A DNA stretch of 6,069 bases. Origin: Candidatus Cloacimonadota bacterium. GTDB taxonomy: Bacteria; Cloacimonadota; Cloacimonadia; Cloacimonadales; Cloacimonadaceae. Position numbers and translations under genes: made by a program. Shown here piece after piece: positions 1 to 5,939 of this stretch (its first letter is position 1; every line of letters begins with the position of its first letter). The notes under the pieces were generated by a model. That model was not told where the DNA came from, did not search any database, and saw nothing but the letters and a program-made list of their open reading frames with translations. Location: assembly GCA_023230025.1 (NCBI GenBank), contig JALNYD010000174.1:1-6069 (forward strand), in the 5' to 3' direction.

Positions 1-182
1 CGTCCATGAACACGTAGTCTGCGCCGCAGAGCTTTTTCTGGCTCACCAAGGAAGCCGGGGGGATTGGCATCTCCCACACCTAGTTGTTCAAGAGCTGCTT
101 TAGCACCTGTTTCGGCAATTTCCCGGGCTTCTTTTATCGCCCTTTCCAGTTTGTTACGAAGAGATTTATCGAGGGGGAGCAT
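1..182 (-). CDS. pglX: PglX, BREX-1 adenine-specific DNA methyltransferase (N-terminal fragment, runs off window)
   Basis: The ATG at 182-180 opens a frame that stays open to the window edge (60 full codons). It begins MLPLDKSLRNKLERAIKEAR, and further on has ALEQLGVGD, then GFLGEPEKALRRRLRVHG. This Lys/Arg-rich helical start with the 'LEQLGVG' and 'LRRRLR.HG' signatures is the recognisable amino terminus of BREX PglX, normally a protein of about 1200 residues. In characterised type 1 BREX systems PglX methylates N6-adenine in a non-palindromic site on host DNA and is needed for both marking self and blocking phage. The catalytic NPPY-type motif would lie outside the window, so activity cannot be judged. 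The start is supported by TGAGG at 195-191, eight bases upstream and overlapping the brxC stop codon. The gap to brxC is 10 bp, so translation is probably coupled. An ordinary restriction methylase is unlikely given the neighbours. Confidence 0.9.
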   Translation of the reverse strand, partial: MLPLDKSLRNKLERAIKEAREIAETGAKAALEQLGVGDANPPGFLGEPEKALRRRLRVHG

Positions 183-190
183 TATGCATA

Positions 191-195
191 CCTCA
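191..195 (-). promoter_or_regulatory. Ribosome binding site of pglX overlapping the brxC stop
   Basis: On the minus strand the bases read TGAGG, so the TGA stop of brxC forms part of the Shine-Dalgarno sequence for pglX. Eight bases separate it from the ATG. This fixes the pglX start and suggests translational coupling of the two genes. Confidence 0.65.
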
Positions 196-3100
196 TTGCA
201 GGATTATAGGTCCGTTGGCAATGGCTTCTTTGAGTAAAGCACCCATTTCTTGTAGCCAAGCATCGACATCGTCGGCAGTTCTCAAGGTGTGGGATGGCAA
301 TTTTATTACCTGGCTTTGTGGTTCCATGAGTTTTGCTGCCTCTTCCAGGGCTTTATTAAATCTGCCAGGTAAGGCTGCAATCCTATCCTTGATGGAGCTT
401 AGTGAATTCTTTGATAGAGTTTTAAGAATAGCGTTTGTGTCGGATAGGTCAAAGATTAGCACTGAACTAGCATCAAGCTGATTTGCTTTGAGGATTGCTT
501 CCTGCTGTTCCGGTTCCAAGGTTTGCCAGTTGCCGCTTGATCCAAGGCTGGCTTTCCCTTGTTTAAAAGCTAAATCGTATTCTTGCTTCAGGCGATTTAA
601 CTCTTCCCGAAAGTTTTGGCTAAGCGCAGATACGATGGGCACCACAGGATCTGGGTCTGCGAGTAGCAGCCTCTGGTCTTTGATATGCTGAATCTGACTT
701 TGGATGATCTCAAGATCAGGCAAGCCCTCAGACAGAGCCAGCAGTTGCTCGATTAGCCTCCAATGAGGATGCCGCTTAGCAATTTGATCCGCAGTTGTCT
801 TGGCGGTGTCTATCAAAGCGCTTAGCTCTTCACAGGCATTGTAGATAGCCATCAGTCTTTCATTGCCGCTGCAGAGCCTGATTTCTTCAATTTTATCAGA
901 GTTTGGTCTGTTTGGAAGCGGAGCATCGCCCCCGGCTTGGTCCATTATGGAGCTGAGTTTAAGGATAAAGTCGCCAGAAGAGTTATATTCATCTCCTGAT
1001 GGGCAGGATAACCCAAGCTTTTGATACAACCTGCGGATGCTGATGCGCTGGGCATTGCTGATCACTACGGTCTCACTTTTTAAGGTAATCTTGCCAATGG
1101 CTTTACGTTCCAATTTGGCAATTTCAATGATCTGGTTCCGCTCATCTAAGGCTTTGATGATGCCTGCCACGATCAGAACTGCTATTGCACCATCGATGGC
1201 ATCTCTCGGCCAGCCATAGGGAGATTTGTCAAAATGCTTGCGGATATCGTCACCCTTCTTACCATTGCCGATATAGCTTAAAATAGCTTTGCAAATGGGA
1301 TTGTTTGCCGGCTCACCGCTATAATCAATGGAGCTTAGGGCATCCGGTGCTCCATGCATGGCTTTTTCATAAACCTTGCTCCATCTGCTATCGTCGGCTT
1401 CGCTGAATTTTGGATACAGCCGCAATAGGGAGCTACTAAGAGAGCTTTCCAGGCTTGCCTTTAGATTTGCCTCACTGATCTCGTTGCCTCCGGCTTGGAT
1501 CACTTTCGCTTCCGAAAATAACTCTTGGAAGAGCTCATCGAGCTTAAGCTCTGCTGTGTTTTTTATAGTTTCTATGGCTGATCGGGCTTCAATACCCTCA
1601 GGAGTATTGGGGTTCCCCTTTACCCGCAAGGTGTTTTCTGCTGCTTTCAGTTCTATCAGGCTTGCTCTGATGGCATCAGAGTTCTTTTTTGGCAGATAAA
1701 CAGTGATTAGGGGAGAGTCATTGCCCAGTTGTTTCGCATCTACTCTGGCAGAGTTTTCCTCTACGCTCCAGCCATTTCTTAACCAGATGTAGAGCTTTTC
1801 TTTGTGATCTATTGGACTGCTGCCAGCGTAACTTAGCAAGGCTTCGCGTGGTACTTTTGATTTTCCATGCAAAACACTTAAGCCCCTGGTTGCGGAAGCA
1901 TAGTGCTGCTTAATCCGTTCTTCCCGTTCTGAATCAATCAATTGAGATGAACTGGATAGAGCTAACTTCTGAGTTTGAATCTCGCCATCCCATGCGACGC
2001 TTTCCTCGGTCTGAATGCGGTATTCATCCTTTACTTTCATCAATAAGGAGCAGGTATCCAGTAGTTTGGGCAGTTTGCTGCGTAAAGCACTACTATCTAT
2101 AGTTATATCCTCCAGCATCAGGTCTGCCAGTGTGGTGGTTACGGCTCGGATGCCAAGATCAGGGTTATGCGCATTGATCTTATTGATAAGGAATATCAAA
2201 CCACATGCCTTGGCAAGCAGTCGCTCATCCTCATTTTCACTGGCTATCCAGAGCATGGTTTGATCATATACCTTACTTGGCAGGAGGCGGGCTTGCAGGA
2301 GTTTGATAGCCGAATCGAAATACAGATAATCAGCGGGTATTACATTTCCTATAGGCATATCCACATTTGTTTTGATAGCTTTATGGATTGTGCTCAGTTG
2401 ATTGCGGAGCTGGCTGTCTGTGCCAGTCATGTCCAAAACCCTAAGCGCTTCTTCCCAAAATCTACGTCTTACTGGCAGGATGGGATAATCCTGGGTAAAG
2501 AATGAATCATCTTCTTTTTTATGTGCCACTGCGGTTCCGCTCAGGTGTCGAGACAGCTCTCCGATATTGGATTTATAGACATTGTCCAAGGCTGGCAAGG
2601 CAGCAGGATTCTTGGCAAGAAATACCTTGCGGATCACAGTATCCACATCGTTATCAGAAAGCTGGATAGGGATGGTAAAGCGCCCCTCCAGTTTCTTCAG
2701 ATTTGCAGTGCCGGAAATGGCTGTCTGTCCTGTGGCTACGATGATCAGCTTTCCACCGATGTTTTTTGTGCAGGCTTCGATGGTCTCTTGCACATCCAGC
2801 GAACGCTCACTGCTGTCGCCGATGTATTGCTGCATTTCATCAAGGATGATGGCTGTGAGGGGGATCTTGCTGTCTATTGACAAAGCGCTGCGTAGGGCTT
2901 TGAGCATTTCATCTATCGATATGTCATCAGTGCTGGGATATAGATTAAGCAGGGTATCCATGCATACTTCATGAGACAGAAAGACATTAGGCTTTACCTT
3001 CATTAAAGCATCGTGTAAGCATTCGGCGATATAGAAGTTATCAAGTTCAAAATCCCAGTTTGCACCAGCAGAAACAACATAATCCCTGGTTTGCTCAAAA

Positions 3101-3630
3101 ATATGCTCTTGTTTTAACCACAATACAAACTTGGCTTTTTGGTACTGCTCAGGTAAGCCCAGGGACGTGAATACAACACCCAGTAGTGCTAGCCGCACAT
3201 TGCTGCTACCAGATCCGAGTGTTCCCGATGCTGCATGTAAACCGCCATGACGTTTTGCCTGTATACTTAGCTCTTTTAGAAGGTCTCTGGTGCTTTGGGG
3301 TAGATTTGCGATGCCCCTGGCAGTTGCTCCATCTGAGAAAACCGTATCCAACCATAGCGCACGGAGCATCTTAGCCAGGTGAGATTTTCCTGAGCCATAA
3401 AAGCCACTGATCCAAACAGAGGGTTGCTGGGCTTGATTGATGTTTTTCAGATAGGTTTCCAGAATATGGTTCAAGCCCTTTTCATACTGCCCATCACATA
3501 CGAAAGTCTCCAATTCATAGCGGAGTACTTCCAGAGCTTGGTCTGTTCGTTCATCATTGACGTTTGCCACGCCTTCGTTGACTAACTTGACTGAAGTAGG
3601 GTCTTTAAGGTATATATCTCTATTCAGCAT
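193..3630 (-). CDS. brxC: BrxC, BREX system P-loop ATPase
   Basis: This is a 1145-residue protein close to the usual BrxC length of about 1200. The opening MLNRDIYLKDP followed by 'VANVNDERTDQALEVLRYEL' is typical of BrxC. Walker A is GFYGSGKS at residues 76-83, in the BrxC context WISGFYGSGKSHLAKMLRALW. Walker B is IILDE at 261-265, followed by MQQYIGD. A sensor-1-like strand IIVATGQTAIS lies at 296-306, with GRFTIPIQL just after it at 316-324. The carboxy-terminal half is mostly helical, with a winged-helix-like stretch SPYGWPRDAIDGAIAVLI at 803-820. The tail 'DDVDAWLQEMGALLKEAIANG' then 'PIIL' is also BrxC-like. BrxC is a large AAA-type ATPase required for BREX phage exclusion; its exact biochemical step is not settled. 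The ATG start is supported by AAGGGG seven bases upstream, overlapping the brxB stop. The catalytic residues look intact and there is no frameshift. Confidence 0.95.
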   Translation of the reverse strand: MLNRDIYLKDPTSVKLVNEGVANVNDERTDQALEVLRYELETFVCDGQYEKGLNHILETYLKNINQAQQPSVWISGFYGSGKSHLAKMLRALWLDTVFSDGATARGIANLPQSTRDLLKELSIQAKRHGGLHAASGTLGSGSSNVRLALLGVVFTSLGLPEQYQKAKFVLWLKQEHIFEQTRDYVVSAGANWDFELDNFYIAECLHDALMKVKPNVFLSHEVCMDTLLNLYPSTDDISIDEMLKALRSALSIDSKIPLTAIILDEMQQYIGDSSERSLDVQETIEACTKNIGGKLIIVATGQTAISGTANLKKLEGRFTIPIQLSDNDVDTVIRKVFLAKNPAALPALDNVYKSNIGELSRHLSGTAVAHKKEDDSFFTQDYPILPVRRRFWEEALRVLDMTGTDSQLRNQLSTIHKAIKTNVDMPIGNVIPADYLYFDSAIKLLQARLLPSKVYDQTMLWIASENEDERLLAKACGLIFLINKINAHNPDLGIRAVTTTLADLMLEDITIDSSALRSKLPKLLDTCSLLMKVKDEYRIQTEESVAWDGEIQTQKLALSSSSQLIDSEREERIKQHYASATRGLSVLHGKSKVPREALLSYAGSSPIDHKEKLYIWLRNGWSVEENSARVDAKQLGNDSPLITVYLPKKNSDAIRASLIELKAAENTLRVKGNPNTPEGIEARSAIETIKNTAELKLDELFQELFSEAKVIQAGGNEISEANLKASLESSLSSSLLRLYPKFSEADDSRWSKVYEKAMHGAPDALSSIDYSGEPANNPICKAILSYIGNGKKGDDIRKHFDKSPYGWPRDAIDGAIAVLIVAGIIKALDERNQIIEIAKLERKAIGKITLKSETVVISNAQRISIRRLYQKLGLSCPSGDEYNSSGDFILKLSSIMDQAGGDAPLPNRPNSDKIEEIRLCSGNERLMAIYNACEELSALIDTAKTTADQIAKRHPHWRLIEQLLALSEGLPDLEIIQSQIQHIKDQRLLLADPDPVVPIVSALSQNFREELNRLKQEYDLAFKQGKASLGSSGNWQTLEPEQQEAILKANQLDASSVLIFDLSDTNAILKTLSKNSLSSIKDRIAALPGRFNKALEEAAKLMEPQSQVIKLPSHTLRTADDVDAWLQEMGALLKEAIANGPIILQ

Positions 3631-3634
3631 CTTT

Positions 3635-3644
3635 TTACCCCTTA
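3635..3644 (-). promoter_or_regulatory. Ribosome binding site of brxC at the brxB stop
   Basis: The minus strand reads TAAGGGG followed by seven bases to the brxC ATG. The brxB TAA stop (3644-3642) is fused to the Shine-Dalgarno sequence. The brxB-brxC gap is 11 bp, again pointing to coupled translation. Confidence 0.6.
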
Positions 3645-4193
3645 AGATTCGTTATCCGAAGTTATTGGTATAGCCAGATAGCTCCAGCCGTCATATCCGT
3701 CCAGCAGACGGTAATTATTATTTTCGTAAGTTCCGGGGAAGAATACTACCAAACGTCCCTTTACTAAAGGAGCGATGCTCTCTATAAGTTCCTTCACTTT
3801 CAAGAAACCAAATAGTGACCCTACGCCATAGATAGCAAAGGCGGTATCTGCATCGGCACCATTGCTGATGACATAAGCCTCGATCTGGCTTACTAAATAC
3901 GCCTTATAGGTTGGTAAAACTGTCTTGAGTAATTTGGGATTCTTAAAGTATTGTTCGGCATAGGGGTGAGAGGAAAGCCACTGGGCAAAGCTGTCAGAAA
4001 GATCATATTGCAGCCATTTCTTTGAGCTTTGGATAGTTGCCAGCTCAAATTCCTCCAGCTTGGCTCTGAGGTTTTTTTCGTCCTTTGGGTCATATACACA
4101 AAACCAAACCCTTTGCATCGATGCTGCATCAGATCGCCAAGGTATCCTCACATGCTTATGATAGTTTTGGAGTAGTGAATCTATCTTAGACAT
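3642..4193 (-). CDS. brxB: BrxB, BREX protein of the DUF1788 family
   Basis: This 183-residue protein matches the usual BrxB size of about 190 to 200. Family-like segments in order are: an amphipathic start (MSKIDSLLQNYHKHVRIPW), RVWFCVYDPKDEKNL at 28-42 with a strand and a conserved YDP, the acidic YDLSDSFAQWL at 63-73, GVGSLFGFLKVKELIE at 123-138, and the hallmark VVFFPGTYENNNYRLLDG at 149-166, then YDGWSYLAIPI near the end. No catalytic motif is visible. BrxB is essential in tested type 1 BREX systems, but its role is not resolved beyond being part of the exclusion machinery. Its ATG overlaps the last eight bases of the upstream brxA-like gene. A GGAG seven bases before the start lies inside that gene. 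No signal peptide or membrane segment is seen, so it is cytoplasmic. Confidence 0.92.
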   Translation of the reverse strand: MSKIDSLLQNYHKHVRIPWRSDAASMQRVWFCVYDPKDEKNLRAKLEEFELATIQSSKKWLQYDLSDSFAQWLSSHPYAEQYFKNPKLLKTVLPTYKAYLVSQIEAYVISNGADADTAFAIYGVGSLFGFLKVKELIESIAPLVKGRLVVFFPGTYENNNYRLLDGYDGWSYLAIPITSDNES

Positions 4194-4974
4194 TGATCTT
4201 CTCCGGTACTGCTGCTATTAGGATAGCATCAAAATCAACTTCAACAACGTCACCAATGCGCTTCAAGCGGAGCAAGCCCATGCGAGATGCAATCTCTGCT
4301 AAATTAATCAAGGTTTCTTTGGGGCTATCCAGATAAGACACAAATTCGCTTTCAAACAGCCGCATTCCCTGTGCTCCGCAAAGGAAACCAAGTAAAAGTG
4401 CATAAGTAACCGATGTTGGGCTGGGCTGGGCTTTAATCCTAACTTTCCTGCTTCTACCGGTTAAAAAGCCAGCTTGGGTCCATGTTGCATTGATGTTTTG
4501 ACTGGTGGAAGTAAGCGTCACTGGGCTAAATCTATCAGGATGTAGCTTGGCGATTTGTTTTTCCAATTCCAATCTATCAATCACTGTTCCTTCCGACTTG
4601 GCAAGCACCCAGGGAGTAAGCTCCCTAAGTAGTTGGTCACGGGTAGTAGCACACAAGAACGCATTTTGTGGAAGCGATTCTGGGTCTTTAATCCAGAGTA
4701 TTTTGAGGATACGGAAAATCGTAATTTCATCATCAAGCCCGTAAAGAATGCGTAGATTGTCAAGCGTGCGCTCTCTGTTGCTTGCAGAACGCTTATGAAG
4801 ACAGTTGTCATTTAATATTGCAGATGCGTAGTCTTTGAAAGAGGCTTCAGGTGCATTCACTGCACTTAGCAGCATACCCAATTCGGGAAGCATTATTGTC
4901 CTGGATGTATGAGATCCGGCAGAATTGAGCCGCAAACCGAATTGCTCAGGATTTGTGCTTTGATTTTGAATCAC
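4186..4974 (-). CDS. BrxA-position protein (divergent BrxA-like, putative DNA-binding BREX component)
   Basis: The 262-residue product sits where brxA (DUF1819) lies in type 1 BREX, directly before brxB and overlapping it by eight bases. It starts with GTG at 4974-4972, six bases after GAGG at 4984-4981. Visible parts are: a basic, polar leader ending SRTIMLPELGMLLSAV (24-39); a helical block ILNDNCLHKRSASNRERTL (53-71), resembling the 'KRSAST.KR' helix of BrxA; FRILKILWIKDP (87-98); TRDQLLRELTPWVL (111-124); a TWTQAGFLTGRSRKVRIKAQ segment (164-183) that is strongly basic; and a tail helix plus strands MGLLRLKRIGDVVEVDF (232-248). BrxA proteins are usually about 200 residues and have winged-helix DNA-binding folds. 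This one is longer and only loosely similar by eye, so it may be a distant BrxA or a functional substitute. Membership of the BREX operon is firm; the family name is not, so no gene symbol is given. Confidence 0.72.
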   Translation of the reverse strand: MIQNQSTNPEQFGLRLNSAGSHTSRTIMLPELGMLLSAVNAPEASFKDYASAILNDNCLHKRSASNRERTLDNLRILYGLDDEITIFRILKILWIKDPESLPQNAFLCATTRDQLLRELTPWVLAKSEGTVIDRLELEKQIAKLHPDRFSPVTLTSTSQNINATWTQAGFLTGRSRKVRIKAQPSPTSVTYALLLGFLCGAQGMRLFESEFVSYLDSPKETLINLAEIASRMGLLRLKRIGDVVEVDFDAILIAAVPEKINV

Positions 4975-5155
4975 TCACTACCTCGTTCGCACCACCTTTC
5001 CGCATCCAGATATCTACCTCATCTGTTTTGAATTTCCAGAGCTTGCCCAGCCTATGTGCAGGCATACCTTTTTCTTTAACCCATTTATACACAGAGTCTT
5101 TCGTAATGCCCAAATACTCGCTGATTTCCACGACGGAAAGCCATCTGTCATTCAC
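4946..5155 (-). CDS. Small excisionase-type helix-turn-helix DNA-binding protein, probable BREX operon regulator
   Basis: I place the start at the GTG at 5155-5153 (69 aa). AAGGAG sits exactly six bases upstream (5167-5162). An in-frame ATG at 5185 would add ten residues but has no convincing ribosome binding site. The product is a single MerR/excisionase-like winged helix-turn-helix (HTH_17 type). It shows WLSVVEISEYLGITKDSVYK at 5-24 as helix, turn and recognition helix, then KGMPAHRLGKLWKFKTDEVD at 29-48, the wing and following helix. A polar tail rich in Ser and Lys follows. Proteins of this shape bind DNA as phage excisionases or small regulators. As the first gene of the operon it probably controls BREX expression rather than acting as a recombination factor, since no integrase is seen here. 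Its 3' end overlaps the brxA-like gene by 29 bases and contains that gene's ribosome binding site. Confidence 0.85.
   Translation of the reverse strand: MNDRWLSVVEISEYLGITKDSVYKWVKEKGMPAHRLGKLWKFKTDEVDIWMRKGGANEVVSDSKSKHKS
4981..4984 (-). promoter_or_regulatory. Ribosome binding site of the brxA-like gene
   Basis: GAGG on the minus strand is followed by six bases and then the GTG at 4974. It lies inside the upstream regulator gene and supports the non-ATG start of the BrxA-like protein. The next in-frame ATG (residue 28) would remove the SAGSHTSR leader. Confidence 0.5.
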
Positions 5156-5161
5156 ATTAAA

Positions 5162-5167
5162 CTCCTT
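5162..5167 (-). promoter_or_regulatory. Ribosome binding site deciding the start of the helix-turn-helix gene
   Basis: The minus strand reads AAGGAG, then TTTAAT, then GTG. This near-ideal site favours the GTG at 5155 over the upstream ATG at 5185, where the preceding bases hold no purine-rich core at a good distance. Confidence 0.65.
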
Positions 5168-5185
5168 TATATGCGTGTCCAACAT

Positions 5186-5496
5186 GGCATAAGCGATAGC
5201 TTCTGTCCATACATTGTAAATCCATCAGCTAATGCCAAACACTGAAAATCACACTAATAAATGGTATCAGATTATGTCAAAGCATTTATTGAAATCAACA
5301 TCGAGTAATTGCTCATTTTTTCGATCGATACATGAGAATAGGCTTTAAATGGTCGAAACAATCAGGTTCCGAGATATTATCCAAGCCAACTCCGGATCGG
5401 GGGTCCAGTTAACAGTTTTGAAAAAACTCTGTCTATCTTAGTCAGGACTCAAGTTGATCTAATGTAGGGAGTTCCCTCTCAATCCAAAGATCTATA
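5186..5496. other. Intergenic region between BREX operon and IS fragment
   Basis: About 310 bases without a convincing gene on either strand. It holds the leftward promoter candidate at 5280-5254. It also holds an imperfect 12-bp palindrome CATCAGCTAATG at 5223-5234, just downstream of that promoter; the 8-bp palindrome TCGATCGA at 5321-5328; a small A/T hairpin AGTTTT-GAA-AAAACT at 5414-5428; and the dyad AGGGA-GT-TCCCT at 5466-5477. The longest small frames, including a 30-codon one at 5349-5441 on the plus strand, have no ribosome binding site. The stretch from about 5340 to 5480 may be leftover mobile DNA, but no family is recognised. Confidence 0.5.
5254..5280 (-). promoter_or_regulatory. 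Candidate promoter of the BREX operon
   Basis: On the minus strand a perfect -35 TTGACA (5280-5275) is followed after 15 bases by TATTAG (5259-5254), a 4 of 6 match to the -10 consensus. The spacing is short; reading ATTAGT at 16 bases is an alternative. Transcription would start near 5247, about 90 bases before the GTG of the first gene. No better sigma70-type pair was seen in the intergenic region on this strand, but the call rests only on motif matching. Confidence 0.4.
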
Positions 5497-5542
5497 AGAC
5501 CGTTGCACGTTAAAATGGACAATAAGTTTATCTAAATAGTTC

Positions 5543-5570
5543 TTGACAAATATGTTACATGTATGATTAT
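5543..5570 (+). promoter_or_regulatory. Candidate promoter of the IS5-type transposase fragment
   Basis: TTGACA at 5543-5548 is a perfect -35. A 16-base spacer leads to GATTAT at 5565-5570, which matches 4 of 6 at -10. The predicted start, near 5577, is about 20 bases before the transposase ATG. The spacer contains the 8-bp palindrome TACATGTA at 5556-5563. Confidence 0.45.
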
Positions 5571-5597
5571 GGCTCAATCAATACACAGGAGCTAATC

Positions 5598-5759
5598 ATG
5601 GAAAAGCAAACCCTAACTTTCGCAGATCAAGAGATTGCCAATCGTTTGGCAAGCCGCAAACACTTCCTTAAAGATGTGGATCAACTGATAGACTGGAAAA
5701 GGATCAACAAACTGATCAGCAAAGTTGAGATCAGAAGGACTTCTGTAGCCGGGAGTTAA
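5598..5759 (+). pseudogene. Truncated IS5-family transposase (N-terminal 53 residues)
   Basis: The frame starts at the ATG at 5598-5600, with AGGAG six bases upstream at 5587-5591. An upstream in-frame ATG at 5559 overlaps the promoter and is less likely. The product opens MEKQTLTFADQEIANRLASR, then KHFLKDVDQLIDWKRINKLI, and ends VEIRRTSVAGS. This is the amino-terminal domain of IS5-type transposases, where a 'LTFA..E' opening is followed by 'F...D.LIDW..I.KLI'. Intact relatives run past 300 residues and carry a DDE catalytic core. Here a TAA follows the 'AGS' where the family normally continues, and no core domain follows in any frame. The copy is therefore dead: only promoter, ribosome binding site and the first domain remain. 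The sequence just after the stop is a different repeat, which suggests a junction rather than a point mutation. Confidence 0.75.
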
Positions 5760-5859
5760 GCTTCATTCCCACCCCCGCTTGGACAGGGGTACCCGCTTGG
5801 ACATTGCCCTTACAAGCCCGTTTCTGCACTTCCGCATGGCGTTGTTTCTTGGTAGTCAT
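5731..5859 (-). other. Small open frame of 42 codons across the repeat (doubtful gene)
   Basis: From the ATG at 5859-5857 the minus strand encodes a basic 42-residue peptide beginning MTTKKQRHAEVQKRACKGN. It continues through two VQAG units, NVQAGTP and VQAGVGMK, which are simply the translated 12-bp repeat, and stops inside the opposite-strand transposase fragment. The upstream AAGAAG lies only one base from the ATG, too close for a good ribosome binding site. No domain is recognised. It is probably a by-product of the repeat element, and the overlap with transposase DNA shows that the last eight or so residues come from the junction. Confidence 0.2.
5771..5803. repeat. Two 12-bp direct repeats at an 18-bp period, with a GC hairpin
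   Basis: CCCGCTTGGACA occurs at 5774-5785 and again at 5792-5803. The first copy is enclosed by ACCCC (5771-5775) and GGGGT (5786-5790), giving a 5-bp stem with a 10-base loop. The unit looks like part of a dispersed intergenic repeat, but copy number cannot be seen from one window. Confidence 0.6.
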
Positions 5860-5939
5860 TCTTCTTATGTATTAGTAGGGTGCTAACAACCATAAGTGCA
5901 GAACCTTGGGAAGTCCTTTCTGCGAGTTTGCCAGCTTTC

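Larger units (their letters stand above)
5497..5759 (+). mobile_element. Remnant of an IS5-type insertion sequence (left part only)
   Basis: The transposase promoter, ribosome binding site and first 53 codons are present. AAGACCGTTGCACG, starting near 5496-5497, resembles the GAGACCTTTGCA-like ends found in some IS5-group elements, so it is a candidate left terminal repeat. No inverted partner appears elsewhere in the window, so the right end is lost or was replaced at about 5757-5760. The left boundary is tentative; the truncated nature is well supported. Confidence 0.45.

Noticed and set aside
215..3374. Many plus-strand open frames of 60 to 130 codons opposite brxC
   Set aside because: They lie antisense to an intact 1145-residue BrxC with clear family motifs. 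They are Ser/Leu-rich, lack ribosome binding sites and resemble no family.
3893..4811. Alternative-frame minus-strand frames at 3893-4129 and 4581-4811, and a plus-strand one at 4505-4744
   Set aside because: They sit inside brxB and the brxA-like gene in other frames, with no family features; they are shadows of the real genes.
5156..5185. ATG at 5185 as start of the regulator
   Set aside because: There is no good ribosome binding site, whereas AAGGAG is ideally spaced for the GTG at 5155. Not fully excluded.
4953..5245. Plus-strand frames opposite the helix-turn-helix gene
   Set aside because: The minus-strand frame has a clear HTH domain and a strong ribosome binding site; the opposite frames have neither.
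5414..5428. Hairpin AGTTTT-GAA-AAAACT as a terminator
   Set aside because: The stem is only A/T-rich with one G/C pair and no GC core; it does not follow any gene on either strand.
5349..5441. 30-codon plus-strand frame reading MVETIRFRDIIQ, considered as the start of an IS21-type transposase
   Set aside because: It is short, has no ribosome binding site, and the resemblance after the first few residues is lost; not enough to call.
5559..5597. Upstream ATG at 5559 as transposase start
   Set aside because: It overlaps the -10 region of the candidate promoter, and the residues before MEKQTLTF do not fit the family; the ATG at 5598 has AGGAG six bases upstream.
5774..5803. CRISPR-like repeat pair
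   Set aside because: There are only two 12-bp copies with a 6-bp gap, too short for repeats and spacers, and no cas genes are present.
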